64,000 nt of DNA from Mactra quadrangularis (lineage: Eukaryota > Mollusca > Bivalvia > Venerida > Mactridae). The first letter of the stretch is position 1. The number at the start of each line of letters is the position of its first letter. Under the pieces are notes generated by a model. That model ran no database searches. It saw nothing but the letters and a program-made list of their open reading frames with translations, and was not told the origin of the DNA. Location of the stretch: assembly GCA_025267735.1 (NCBI GenBank), contig CM046295.1:9323270-9387269 (forward strand). The letters are read 5' to 3'. Below are positions 23,851 through 36,548 of the stretch, in pieces. The translations under genes and the position numbers were made by a program.

Positions 23851-24177
23851 GTACAAAACAAAAATAAAGAAAACTAAAATACAAATGCTTACTATTAACA
23901 TCAGCATTGAGCATACAGCAAGTAGATCCAATGTTTACTGCCTAATTCTATCTAAGAGCTGCTGTTTGATCAATCTGCTTGTCTCTTGTTGTCAGCAAGT
24001 GATGATTGTATGATGAATTGATGATAATATCACTAACGTCACTTTTTCAAGTATGATATCGGCAACTTTCTATAAGCTGAAATAAAAAATACACATGTAA
24101 CTATTTTGGTCTGTACTAACATCTATACATTTATAATACATAAAATCATTCTTGCAACACACGGATTTAATATATCG

Positions 24178-24252
24178 AGGGTTGCCTGCAAGACTGTAGT
24201 AACTGGCTCTTTTACTAGATATGTATTTACTGCAGTCTAGCAGGCAACCCTA
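24178..24252. repeat. Hairpin, AGGGTTGCCTGC arms
   Basis: AGGGTTGCCTGCAAGACTGT is inverted as ACTGCAGTCTAGCAGGCAAC around a 25-bp centre. It is a small foldback element. Confidence 0.65.
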
Positions 24253-25871
24253 AATATTTGGCTAGCTGTACAAGGTCTTCTGTAGCCTAAAAACTGATCA
24301 AGTAAGATTATAGGTTCAATTCAAGACAATTGCTAACAACGGGCATGACGTAACCTATAGCCATGTTTAAGATGTAGAAAGATGCAAAAGTTTCTCAGCA
24401 ATCAGGGGTGGGTCCAGGATTATTTGGGGTGGGGGGTTACAAACGAACCAACAACAGTTTACACTTTTTGTAGAATAATTCAACACATGACAAAAAAAGC
24501 CTACAAAACCATAAAATCTATTTTTACTTAAGCACAAAGGAAAGCACTTCATATGCTCCTTAAAAATGACTGACAGTTAAATAAATATACATATGAACAT
24601 GTACATTTCTTACAACTCAGACTAAACACTGGTCCACTTCGTGGTCCACAAGTACTGAACTATTTAGTATAGATAGTTTCTAACTCAAGAAAAAAACATT
24701 GTAGGTTTTAGATGGAGTTCCAACCAACGTGAAGCTGCCAGCTGGCTATCCGATGATAACTAGTCTAACACAATACTCATGAGAGGTGTGCGGCAGTACT
24801 ATGAGATAGATCTATAACTAGACAACATATCATAACCACTCAGCCATTCCTAGTAAGATTCTTTTGTTAATAAAGACAAAAACATATGAAAAGTGAAAAT
24901 ATAGTAACCTTAAAGTTGAAGATGAATTCTGAAATAATCTTGGATAAAAATTCTGTGAGATCTAGCGTTACTGGTTGCTGTTAGCGAGGTCAGTTAGAAG
25001 TGTTGGACTTTCAATGACGGTTTCATCTTCATGAATCATGATCTTGCAAGGCACAATGCACAACCGAGACTGACGCACATTCTACATAACATGTACTTGT
25101 ACTTCATAGTTTCGTTGTCATGGTTAATTTGTCACAATCCATTTCACAAGCAACATTGCCAGGCAAGTTGTTATGAAACCAGTTTACTACACAAATTGGT
25201 AAGGAATTCTGTCTCTTTTCAATCAAACACAATATTTTGGTATCGCCAATCTAACCCTTTCTCCAAATTACCATAAATTGTCTAAAGGCAGTATGTCTAT
25301 TGACTTCAAGTTAGTCCATATCACCTTAATAAATAAGAAGCTCAGATCTGTATCTCCTATCAATAGGCATCAATCATTTGTCTTAAAAGTCCCACTCTAA
25401 ATCCTGAAAAAATAAAATGTACAAGTTACATTTACTTAGCAACATTGCTTGAACTTCCACATGAAGCTTATTTAGGAAGATTACATGAACTCCTTGTACA
25501 GTGTTTATTTTGATCATCATGTTTGTATGAATGTTTATCCAGGTTCAGATACTATAATAACTCCTTCAGCGCTGATTGAAACATGATATAGACTTTAAAA
25601 TAGACTAGAAATACTCATATAACCCTGTTGCTATAATCATACATAAATATCATTACGAGCCTACCACTCCAAAATTAAAACTAATTTACCTTAAACCAAC
25701 ATATACTTTATCATATATAAATGTATCAACTGCTCACTTGTGTTATTTTTGCATTTATTAAACTAAATTATTTGAAGAACATTAATACAATAAAAATCTG
25801 CTTAATATGCATGGTGATGTAACTATTGGTCCTTCAATAAGTATAGAAATAAAGATGTTATAATATCCATT
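24253..25871. other. Non-coding stretch
   Basis: No reliable gene is seen. Open frames near 24367 and 25031 have no recognisable domain. Confidence 0.4.
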
Positions 25872-26079
25872 CAGGCCTTTTTTTCCTTATATAACAGGGG
25901 CCGTTTACAGGCGCCTTCCCCTCAAGAAATTTCTTTAAAATCATGCAGTTTTCCCCAAATTTGGAGTTTAACTTGGATTTTTTGTTCCCCTTTATATGAA
26001 ATTGCGATAAAATTTCCCCAAATGTCCTATATAGGAAAAGGCCCCAGGCCCCTTCCCCGAACATTGAAAAAAAGCCCTG
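25872..26079. mobile_element. 208-bp MITE with 5-bp TSD, copy 1
   Basis: Ends CAGGCCTTTTTTTCCTTAT and ATTGAAAAAAAGCCCTG are inverted. The flanks carry CCATT on both sides (25867-25871 and 26080-26084). The body is about 95% identical by eye to 37427-37634. Confidence 0.8.
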
Positions 26080-26104
26080 CCATTTTCAATCAAGAAGTAC
26101 ATAC

Positions 26105-26233
26105 CAGTGTCAGAGATAGACCATGTTCAGGAGAGTATCTACAACACACCTTATCATTATCAGCTGGTATTTCCCTACATCTGTGGCAGATATACCATTG
26201 AGGAGATGACCACTTAGTGTTGGGGTAGCTGTC
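26105..26233 (-). CDS. Exon-like Cys-rich piece, P2X7 C-terminal-like
   Basis: A minus-strand frame of 43 codons reads WSSPQWYICHRCREIPADND, then KVCCRYSPEHG, and ends at a good donor (CACTG followed by GTATGT). The pattern W-x2-C-x2-C-x2-I-P-x6-C-C resembles the Cys-rich intracellular domain at the C-terminus of P2X7 receptors, which also occurs alone in many invertebrate proteins. Upstream the frame meets TAA at 26234-26236, so an acceptor (possibly the AG of GACAG) must lie close by, or the copy is broken. The next exon was not found. The overlapping longer frame on the same strand (to 26328) follows an acceptor-like CTTTCAG and competes with it. Confidence 0.35.
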
Positions 26234-26867
26234 TTATCTAAAACATTCAAGATGACCCCAGGTTGTTTAATAACAACTTTACACCGAGTTTGTCTCATCA
26301 GGTCAACACTCATCTTTGAAATCAACTTCTGAAAGAAGCAATGTAAACAGCTGTGTTTGTAATAATTCTTAAATCACAAACATTTTGCTACATGAAATAT
26401 ACAATTCAATAAAATCAACATTTTGACCAAGCTGTAACAATTTGATCAAAATAGATTTGCTTCAATCCAGCTAGTTATTTCATGTAGACTTGTTGATAAC
26501 TTGTCACACACTATATAACATAATAACTCAGATAGTGCTCCATGAATACAAGAAAACAAAGATGCACCTAGCTGATGTGTTCATGAACATGTACATCCAA
26601 AAATATTCACAAAACTGTTGTTAACTTGGTCTCAGTCAACCATCACCTTCAATATTAACTTTTAAATGTCTCATTATAACAATTCAATAATATGAGTAAT
26701 TATGACCATTATACAGAAAAATAGAGAAATGACTAAATGGACATTTGACTTGTTCCCCACAAGACCACTGATGGGGGGTCAAGGCCGTTTTATATGATTT
26801 TACAATGTCAGTAAAGCCACACTTAAATTGTACAAACTCATCTTAAATGAAATTAAATGACAATCAC

Positions 26868-27300
26868 CTTAAACTCTTCAATTCCCTTCCCTTCATTAAA
26901 TCCTCTTACCCAAGTGTGTGATCTACCATGAAAACCTCTCCCTCTTAATTTCTTGATGGATAGTTTCCCATTTCACCGGGCTAGATTCAGCAAATTCTTG
27001 ATCTCCTAACAATGTAAATAGTGAACACTGAAATTTCATGAAAAAGAAAGAGTTTAGACAAAGCTGAGTTAAATTTATTATAGCCTTTAGTGTCAGGCGA
27101 ATTTGCGTAATTATGTTACCATATTTAAATCACAAAACGACATGTATTTATAAAGTTTTTGTTTGATTACTTACGCTAAATTGCTGGATGACATCATGTG
27201 CGCTGATGCGAAGAGCGTGTTTACCTTTTTCCGTCCAATTCCGCCAATCTCCGTAGCCGACCGAAAATTTCCGTTTTCTAAAACGCTTACGAATAAAATT
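26868..27300 (-). CDS. Possible exons of an unrecognised gene, minus strand
   Basis: Piece 1 (27175-27300) reads RKFSVGYGDWRNWTEKGKHA and on to IQQFS, ending at a strong donor GTAAGT. Piece 2 (26868-27027) follows an acceptor AATTTCAG and reads CSLFTLLGDQEFAESSPVKW before a TAG at 26923-26925. In another frame its second half reads GFHGRSHTWVRGFNEGKGIE and ends EEFK at a donor GTGATT. The joined pieces are therefore not open in one frame: there is a frameshift, a different splice choice, or the whole is non-coding. The protein family is not recognised. The neighbour downstream on the strand is the Cys-rich piece at 26105. Confidence 0.25.
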
Positions 27301-28019
27301 GTACGAAACGGAATATTTTTAATCTAAAAATCAGACTAATTACGACATATTAGGTAATTTTTGTTACGATTTAGATCAGCATTAGTGATTCCAAACACGA
27401 TGCACATTAACTTTTGTAACTACTTTTTCAATCGACATAATAAAAGATATAGACATATACACTATGAACGCTGGTAATAGTCGTTTGGGTGAGTAAAACA
27501 TGCAAAAACATTACATTACGTTAGCTATCAAATGATGTAGAGTAAATCAAAATATGTCGAGAAATAAAAAAGTTAAGGGGTGGGTATTAGGGGCTATCTA
27601 GACGGAGTTGTATTCAAATACATGCATATCATTTACGAGATATCATATTTCCTACAGATTAATTTGTCTGAAAATGGCATTGTCATAAATTTCAAATGAT
27701 TCCCTTTTTTATAATATCCATTAATATATATTAAAAATAAAGGTAGTTTCATTTGCTCCAACAAAAACATTGTATACGCAAAAATTAAGAAAGAAAGCAT
27801 ATCACATTGAACGTTTGTAGAATTCCTTTATAAATCAGAAAACTGTTGGATATACACGAAAACAACTTTATAAACATGTTACCCTTAAAATGGTGTATAG
27901 GTGATAAAATATGCTGGGGAATAAAAAGTTAAGGGGTGGGTCCATAGATCTTTGTGGTACATTTGGGGTAAACATGCATGAAAAATGTAATTTTTAACCT
28001 GATTTTTTACATACTTGTA
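27301..28019. other. Non-coding stretch
   Basis: Nothing is recognised except AAGTTAAGGGGTGGGT at about 27570 and again at about 27930. Confidence 0.4.
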
Positions 28020-28880
28020 TTAAGGGTGTATCGGGATTTGAAGTTGAAAAAAATCTATGTTGTGGGTGTGTTGCTAAACTATTAAAATATCCATTAATTC
28101 TAAAATAATTTTTATATATTTTGTAAGGGATGCATTACATGAATAGATGTGATAGCGAAAATAAAAAAAAATCAACAAATAAGATATTTAAAAGGAAATG
28201 AAAACATTTAACCTCACCTTAGAATAGCCTTCCGAACGTCAATCCAAACACATATTTAAAGTTCTTTTTTCATAAATCCAAATGTTGATATAGGTTGTCC
28301 ATATATCATTTTACAATGTCCTAGTGTAAAATACACAAAAAGTATTTCCCAAATGTAAATTTGATAATTCATCTCAACACAAACATTACCAAACATTACA
28401 CGTTTTAAATTACAGTTTACACACAAGTTCCCAGTGCAATTTTCCACTCATATTGTATGTTCTATGTGTGTAATAAGAAGGAAAAAATAATCGGGTTCCT
28501 GTGTGAAATTGAAAATAAAATCATGTGTGAAGAGTGTTGTGATCTGAATTATCAAATTTACATTTTGGAAACACTTTTTGCGTGTTTCACCCTAGGACAT
28601 TGTAAAATGTTATATGGACATTCCATTTCATCTTTTGGAATTATGAAAAAGGAACTTTATATATGTGTTTGGACCGACGTTCGTAAGGCCATTTCAAGGT
28701 TAGGATAAATGTTTTCGTTTCTTTCTATATGTCTTATTTGTTGAGTTCTTAATATTTTCACTGTCTCATCTATACACTTAATGCATCACTTACAAAATAA
28801 ATTAAAATTATTTAGAATTTATGGATATTTTGATATAATTAGTTACCCCACCCACTTGATAGATTTTTTCAATTTCAACA
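28020..28880. repeat. Large foldback: arms of about 420 bp around 28450
   Basis: The left arm (about 28020-28440) and right arm (about 28460-28880) are inverted copies at about 75-80% by eye. For example ATTTTGTAAGGGATGCATTA at the left pairs with TAATGCATCACTTACAAAAT at the right. Two open frames on opposite strands (28256-28447 minus, 28457-28708 plus) encode similar peptides sharing NYQIYI and FTLGHCK only because they are mirror copies. No known protein is encoded. Confidence 0.75.
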
Positions 28881-29784
28881 AATGATAGATCCTTAATTGT
28901 CGTCAGATTATTATGTAGTTTATACTTTTATCACAGTATTTATAGACCCCATGTGTACATATTTTGACCATTCTAATTTGTTTTATTGAGTTTACTTCAT
29001 AATTAACTTTCACTGAGAACCCTACATAACTGTACATGGGGTCCATGATAACACATTAGAAATTCGATGTCCGTCATGACCAGATGTCGGACAAAATGGC
29101 GGTCGATTAGCCGCTTATCTCAGATAAGCATCAGGGTATCAAATGCCGGACGCTGATTGGCTAATAGAATCTGTCAATCAAATTCTTGCGTAAGGTCAAT
29201 TCTAGGGGGATCTGGACACCCCGCTGGATCTGCCCATGTATTAAATGCATTTTAAATTGGTCATATATGAATTGCGAGAACTGTGACGAAAATTTCAGCA
29301 ATGTTTCACGACATAAGTTCATATTAATTAACAACCCAGTGTAAGACTTAAATTCAGCATATACAGTGTTAGTCTAGCACATTATTCCACATTATTCCAC
29401 GTGCATAAATGAAGTGGTTTAATAATTTTAGTTCAACCGCTTGATTGTTGAGCTCTTCGTTTTCACTTTCTGGCAAAAATATAATCGTTATAATAATATT
29501 TGCAATTAATCGTCAGGAAGAAATTTAAGTTAAATATTTACCCCGTCCCCTCAATCGATCCATCAGCTGTCTGAAAGTTTCCATATTGATTGATGTGTAA
29601 TATCGATGTGAGACATGACATGTATTTTCTGCCGGTTAAGCGAAGCGAAAATATTTTCATTGGTTATCATGTTAAGATCTTTGATTGGTTAATTCAAAGT
29701 TGTTATGTAGAGTATAAACCAATGAAACCTCGTGTTTCATCGCACAAATTATCGTGCGATTCTGAAGTGTTTGAAAGGACATTT
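28881..29784. other. Non-coding; promoter-like words
   Basis: AAAATGGCGGTC (YY1-like) at about 29093 and GATTGGCTAA (CCAAT-like) at about 29155 lie in a slightly GC-richer patch. No downstream exon is identified. Confidence 0.35.
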
Positions 29785-30059
29785 AGGGTACGGTCCGCAA
29801 GGCTATCGCTAGCTAGCGCTTTGTAGGGATTTCCTACGGAACGGTTTGCTACGATCGAGCAAATTGTGATTAAACAGAATATTCATGGGGATAATTGATT
29901 TAAATATTTCCATTTATTACAATTTTGAACTATTTGTTTGAGGAAGTGGCCATTTTGTTTTTGCTAGCTTGAAGCAAACCGTTCCGTAGACCGCTTTAAA
30001 TGCAACAAAAATCGCTTTCGAAAAGCGACAGCTAGCGATCGCCTTGCGGAACGTGCCCT
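29785..30059. mobile_element. Foldback MITE, 275 bp
   Basis: The left arm starts AGGGTACGGTCCGCAAGGC and contains CTACGGAACGGTTTGCT. The right arm contains AGCAAACCGTTCCGTAG and ends GCCTTGCGGAACGTGCCCT. GCTAGCGATCGCC and its partner also pair. The word TACGGAACGGTTTGCTAC links it to the motif-rich block at 55051-55390. Confidence 0.7.
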
Positions 30060-30439
30060 CAGCTTTGGGAGTCTGTATTGAATACTCACATTTTTTTTAT
30101 TTTTGTTTTTAAGAAACAATGTATCAAATTTGATGAATGTGTCTATTTTGAACGGTTTACCATACGTCTTAGCAATTTGAAGTATTGTATGAAGTATAAT
30201 GTTGAACACATGGAATTGTCAACTTATAGTTAGTAATGTATATATATTTTAGTATAGCCACTAGCCCAAGTGCTAAAGTACATGTTATACAAAAGTCTTG
30301 TTTTTATTGTTAATGAGAGGCCTGTTGGGAAAATCTCGGCAGTAGGTATAGGTATAAGGAAGACATGGGAGGTGAACCGATTGTGATGGTAAAGGGAAGA
30401 TACTCTGTACAAACAGTTGCTTCCCTTGCTGAATCAAGA

Positions 30440-31368
30440 AATAAATGCCGCCATCATAGACGTAGAATTATTCTACGTCATTGGCCGCCATCTTCTTGAA
30501 TTTCGGCTCGCTGGCAAGAGATGTTTCTCTGCCAAACCACAACGACAAACCTATCATTTTGACGATCTCACTGATATGAAAAGAATTGAAACAGGTAACA
30601 TATTCGATTCTATTCCTTCTGCGGCCGATTGTATAAACATTGGTTAAATTTAACCGCTGGGTTAAAATCATGTATTGGTAAAACTTTTGGTAAAACACTG
30701 GGTTAGCGATTGTATAAAGGTTTGGTTAAATTTAACCCAGGTGATTTTTGGGTTAAATTTAACCCACCTCCAGTAGCTGGGTTAAGCAATTAACCAAATT
30801 AAAAATGAAACAAAATGGCCGCCATTTCGCTCGATATATTGCATTTTTTATGGATTTCATACATTGATGATTGAAAGGGGCCTCAATAACACATAAAAAC
30901 TCGTAGTTCTATCTCAAGGGAAAAACCTGTACAAATTTTAAAGACCGATCTTTATCCTAGGTGACCTAGTTTCTATTTTTTGTTTTCATCTTTCAAAAGA
31001 TGAGAAGAAATTCGGTCGACTGATCATCAGTACATTTTCTCATTTGAAGATGTGTATTGTGGTGTATTATACTGAAAGGTTAGTAACTTGCATTGTTTAT
31101 GAATTGATATTATTAAAGTTTTAGAACTGAAACGCCAATTTTTTGTGACAAGAACGCTATGCAAATCATGTTGTTTTCTATCTCGACGGAATTGATGTTG
31201 ACTAGAGTATCTCGTCGAAATTGTAGTTGTGTAAGTTTTTTTAGGAGATGCTTGGCATTTGGTATGCATAAAATATGCTCTCTGAAATGAATCAACTTTA
31301 CGAAACTCTCTTTTTTTTATGAACAACATGGTTTGGTTAAATGTATAACCAAAACTTATCCAAAGAAA
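30440..31368 (+). promoter_or_regulatory. Upstream region of the Harbinger gene: palindromes, CRE/YY1-like words
   Basis: TACGTCAT (about 30474) and GCCGCCATCTT (30485-30495) resemble CRE and YY1 sites, and AAAATGGCCGCCATTT occurs at about 30812. The 14-bp palindrome GGTTAAATTTAACC occurs three times (about 30641, 30722, 30750), with GGGTTAA half sites between. ATTATTCTACGTCATTGGCC (30467-30486) is perfectly inverted at 35117-35136, on the other side of the gene. Regulatory or terminal function is inference. Confidence 0.4.
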
Positions 31369-34300
31369 ATGGCCACCTTTGCTGTACCTAACGCCAGACG
31401 ACCTAGACAATTTCGACGAATACATTGCCAGACGGATAATTTGGATGATGATGAGTGTCGGCGGAGGTATAGGTTCTCTTTGGGTAACGTAGGTAGACTT
31501 GAACTGCTCATCGGAGACAGACTTAGACATGAGACTAGACGGAATTTGGCATTGACTCCAAGACAGCAAATTCTAATTGCACTTAGGTTTTATGCTTCTG
31601 GGTGTTTCCTTCAATTAATTGGGGATACCTTTGGAATTGATATTGCCACCGTGTCGTGAACAGTGACAAGAGTAACGGACGCCTTGTTTGACTTGAAGGA
31701 TGAGTATATTAAGTTTCCAACGACTCATGACGAACGCAGGACAGTACAGCAAGGGTTTTACGGTATCCGTCAATTTCCTGGGGTGGTGGGTTGTATTGAT
31801 GGCACCCATGTTAGGATCCTTTCACCACCCTCTGATCAGGAAATGTCTTATGTCAATAGGAAACATTACCATTCTATAAATGTGCAAGCTACTTGTAACC
31901 ATGTTGGTAAGTAGCATTGGGTAACCTATCATTCATGAAAAAAATATGTGCATAGTCTTTAAAATGATTGCATGTCAACTGACTGATTAGACTTTCTAAT
32001 AGTCAAACTTAATTATCTCACCACTCTTTTGAACAACTCGTCAAATTGAAATTAGATAGCATTTAGTATGTAGGATAGGTGGTGGATAGTTTTCTATTTT
32101 AAGAGTATAATGATCTATTTGTAAAATATTTAAATATATGAATAAATAATTTTTCTGTGTGTATTGTTGTTGTTAATATATTATATAAAAATAATAATAA
32201 CTTAGGATGGCTATTAGTCATGGTTGAGACAATTTAATTAAAAACTAGGCAAATTTTGTTCACATAGCTGTTCCCTTGATATTTGTAAAATGTTCTGTTA
32301 ATTGAAAATAAATTTATTGTTTTTCTACACAAAGTTTGATTGCTTGTGTTGTGAAAATTTGTTGTTTCGTCTATAAATTAATTAAGTTAATGCGTTTTCC
32401 CTGCATTAAATAGATTATAATATTTTGTGACAAATGTTTGTGCAGTGGATTAGTCAAATCAAATATGAATACACAAAAATACATTGTATATATACTAAAG
32501 AGCCCTTGTAGTTAAATAGAAAATTTTAAAATAAGACTCATGCATTTTATAGGAATCATTTAATATTTTTGCTACTTTTAAATAAATAAAATGTTAAGAT
32601 TGATGATAATCTTCACATTTTTTTTTTATAATACAAATATAAAACAAAAACATGTTCTATATTAAGCCATGCAATGTGAAATGACTCATTTAATACTTTT
32701 GTTTGATTTAAATGAAAAAATATTGATTAGAAAATTACAAGAATTTTTCATGAACAACTATGGACATGTGGGATTAAGACGACTATCACCATTTACATAT
32801 TTTCACCCATTTTGACACTCATGCTTTGTCATTCGAAGAGATGTGTGTAAAGCTTTTAACTGCAATGTTTGTAGTACAGGCTGTTGTTAACATTTGTTGA
32901 TGAATTCATAAATGAATTATACAGTTACATCAACTATTTATTAGATACTTGACTATGCATTAGTTTACATACAGTTTTTCCTACATTATTTTTTGTTGGA
33001 AATCTTTTTCTCAAAGTGATTATAATTTTTTGAAACTAAAAACCTTTTCTGTTCATTCCAGGGTTGTTTACTAGTATAAATGCCTTATGGCCTGGATCTT
33101 GCCATGATAGTCATATTCTGCGTATGTCCAAAATATGTGCCTATTTGGAAGATAATCACCATGGTGAGTAGTATGTTCATTCAACAGGTTTCCTTGAACA
33201 ATTATTTCTATTGTTATTATTTTTTTCAATAGTTTATTGGCAAACGTTTCTAACTTGGCCAAACATCTCCGACTAGATGAAATGAAGTTTATTTTACCTA
33301 TAATTTTGATTTTGATAATTGGTATAAATTTGCTGTATTTTTACTTATTCAAAAACAACACTGGTATGTCAAATACTTTGCCATTTAAGATAATGAGCTT
33401 AATTATCCAATGAACTATACTTTGCCTTTTTTTTCTGTTTTGATGAAATCCTGGCTTTTATGTATGTATTTACTGATATTAAGTCATATTTTATTATTTT
33501 AATTTTCATGGTAATGAAGATGTAACACATTACAATTAAAATGCAAATAACATATATCATGGATTGAAATGAAACTTCACCATTTAATAGTCATATTTTT
33601 TTTTCAGGATTGGATGAAGGTATACTTTTAGGTGATAGTGGCTATCCATGTAGGAAGTTCTTACTGACTTCGTTTTTAAATCCATCTAATAACCGAGAGG
33701 AAAGGTGAATGTTTTTCTATCTTCCATTTTGTCTGCTTTGAGTAAAAAATAAAGAAATATGTTCTTGCAGTTTTCTTATTACCATCATATTTCTATATGA
33801 AAAAAGATGCAATAATGTATTTAAGTATAGCAATGATACATTTTTATCCGATGTATCCTTTATATCACAATACTTGTTAAATATCATCATTTCAAATCAT
33901 TACATTAACTTATGGCTAATGTACAAGTACATTTTTTAAGCCATTTGTTAAAATGCTTTGAACTGTGAACACTATTTACTTGATTGAAATGATTTAAGTA
34001 TGTAACTATGTTGAGAAGTTGGCAAAAAATGATTACAATACAGTATTGTCGATCTTTTATCAACTGTCAAGGATTAAGTAAGTTTGCAGTGGATTATTAC
34101 ACACAATAACATTATGACGCGTGTTGCACTGAGAGCACAAGGTCACAATAAAATCATTCACAATTTGACAGTTAATAAAAAAAATCAACTATACCATATT
34201 TATCCTGTATGTAGTTGTCAAATGTAAAATTAAGTTAGTTAAATTACGACAAAAATGTAACATTTATTTGTTTCAGATACAATAGAGCACATACTGCAAC

Positions 34301-34955
34301 AAGAAATGTCATAGAGAGGGTCTTTGTGATATGGAAACGAAAATTTCATGTCTTACATTCTGAGGTATGTATATGAAATCAACAATTATTTGTAAAAGGT
34401 ATAACGATAAGGTTTAATATGTTTTCATTTTTTCAATATTATTCCTATAAATATATAAAATTGTATTTAAGTAAAATTTGTTTATTGTGTCATCGTATTA
34501 TCTACTCATTCACAGAAACAGTTAATTAATGAATTTAATCATGAATAATAACACTGAGTGGACAGATTCTCCAATATTTTTATATCACATTGCCTTTTTA
34601 AGTCGAATACAATTTGTATAACATAATTATATTGTGCTCCTCCGGCAATTCCGTCTGTACATACTTCAGACAAATAAGATTTGACATTACATGAACATTA
34701 CCGCAAAGTGTATTTTAAGTAATTTTTGAATTTATTTTATGTTGAATATATTTCTAGGTTAGAATGAAACCTTCCAAAGTCAGTAAAATTATTGTAGTTT
34801 GTGCACTTTTGCATAACTTGTTAATTGTATGGAAAGAACCAGAACAAGATGAAGAAGATGTTACAGATGATGATCAACCACAACAGGTTAATTATGATGG
34901 ACAGCAAGATGGGAGAGGCATTAGAGATTATGTTGTCAATCAATATTTCAGTTAA
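31369..34955 (+). pseudogene. PIF/Harbinger (HARBI1-like) transposase, five exons, one nonsense codon
   Basis: Exons 31369-31906, 33062-33163, 33608-33704, 34277-34364 and 34758-34955 join in frame at consensus GT/AG sites (donors GTAAGT, GTGAGT, GTGAAT, GTATGT) to give 341 codons including the stop, about the size of HARBI1. The DDE_Tnp_4 catalytic residues are all present: D144 in GCIDGTHV, D223 in LLGDSGYP and E259 in RNVIERVF, with WPGSCHDSHI between the aspartates. PIF/Harbinger transposase cuts and pastes its own element and usually needs a Myb-like partner, which I do not see here. The only visible defect is an in-frame TGA (31657-31659) where an arginine (CGA) would be expected, a typical CpG-to-TpG change. 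The start ATG at 31369 gives MATFAVPNARRPRQF. It could be an old element or a domesticated gene that has lost function. Confidence 0.88.
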
Positions 34956-35104
34956 TCTTTCATTGTCTTTTATTGATTACCAATATTATAACAATCTTCA
35001 TGAACATTTAATCAGATCTATATTATAGTGTAGGGGAGTGGAAAATATAAGCGTCTTGTCGACAATGAATTGCCGATTCGCGCTTAGGTGTTTTCGTACT
35101 GTAC
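34956..35104. other. 3' flank of the Harbinger gene
   Basis: No polyadenylation signal stands out. The sequence becomes GC-richer at about 35035. Confidence 0.35.
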
Positions 35105-35225
35105 CGTTACGTACTGGGCCAATGACGTAGAATAATATCTAGACCGCGCATTGGGTTAAAATCGGCGGTTGCGCAGTGCTGACTTCCGGTAAGGGCAAAA
35201 AGAAATTGACAAGCTATTGTTTACA
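35105..35225. repeat. Inverted repeat partner 1 (CCGGAAGT/TACGTCA block)
   Basis: About 120 bp including GGCCAATGACGTAGAATAAT, AGACCGCGCA and ACTTCCGGTAAGGGCAA. It is inverted at 40690-40810 (CTTGCCCTTACCGGAAGT, GTGCGCGGTCTAGATA). The first 20 bp are also inverted at 30467-30486. Confidence 0.6.
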
Positions 35226-36544
35226 TAGAGATTGCATCTGTAGTAAGCCGTATTTATCATCGTGATTCTATCCTGTTGTGCTGTATCACAGTGTATGCTT
35301 CAAAAATAGTTTCATAAAAGATCGTTCGACATGTTTTTCATTTTATAGGTGAATATTCTTGATTTTTGTAAGGTTTTTACCGTTGAATTGTTGATTCTGG
35401 AACTAGGTCAGACAACACGTTTATTTTGATTTGGAGTTGGAATTATGAATACTGTCTAATGTTTTATTTACCCTCATGTTTAAACTATTTGATCATCAAT
35501 TAACTGGTTCAGTGTTGATATTGCTTCTCTTCATTTAATAGATTCTCTGTCCTAGAATCACGTTATCAGTTCTGAGTGACTATTCGTCCTCGGTCATATT
35601 CGTCCTGTGACTGATTTTTATTGAGTTAGTATTAAGAGATCATTACTATAGAAAAGGAGTAATGTTGAATGCAACACTAAGTGAATGTGTGATATATTTG
35701 AATCAAACCTTGGTTATTTTAGGTGTGATTTTTTTAAGACATATTTGTATAATGATCTTTTCATAATGAATATATACATGTAAGTTCAAAAGCGATTCAG
35801 TATTATGTCACATCTATTCCTGTCTATATCTAATTCCCTGATCATAATTTTTTCATATGCAAAACTAAATAATTATGAATAAATGTAATTGGTTAAGAGA
35901 TGTTAAAAAAATATGATAAAATGAAAGCTAAAAATTAGTGATCAATTGATACAATTCATAGTATTTAACAAATTAATGGGGTTTTAACTTGTTCTTGATT
36001 ATTTTTTTAGAAACTTGGTACATTTGAATGAGTCCGGAAATAAGACGCCCTGCCTATACATGCTTCACCGTATCTATGTGTAGGGTCAATGTTCATACAT
36101 GTAGTTGCATCTAATTACCTGAAAGCAAAAATTTTCATGCCAATTCAAAGACCAGCAAATTACACTCCCATAGTTTAATGCAAAACACCTCAACTAAGAG
36201 GCATGCCTCTTTTCATGAGGAATTCTGAGTTCAAGTCTCAGTGGGAGTTTATTGGCTGTGTTAGAGATTGCTTGAAATCTGTCTCGAGAAAAACAACACT
36301 GAAAAGTCTTGAAATTATCTCTAATTATTTGCTACAGTACAACTCCTTGTACCAAACTAGTAACAAGTCAGCTATTTATAGACAAGTGATTCTTTCTACA
36401 AACTTTCATTTCATTCCGATTTTAAAATTATCGTAAAATTTTACATGAATTGCCTTATGATACTAGACTTAAAGAATTTTTGAATGCATTTGTGATATGT
36501 CGTTGTGTATGATGTCACCGTGACAATTGAAACTATCATAGATT
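35226..36544. other. Non-coding; tRNA-like B-box word
   Basis: Around 36200-36290 the text CTGAGTTCAAGTCTCAGTGG resembles a Pol III B box and recurs on the minus strand at about 38970-38995, suggesting a decayed SINE family. Otherwise nothing is recognised. Confidence 0.35.
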
Positions 36545-36548
36545 TTTT

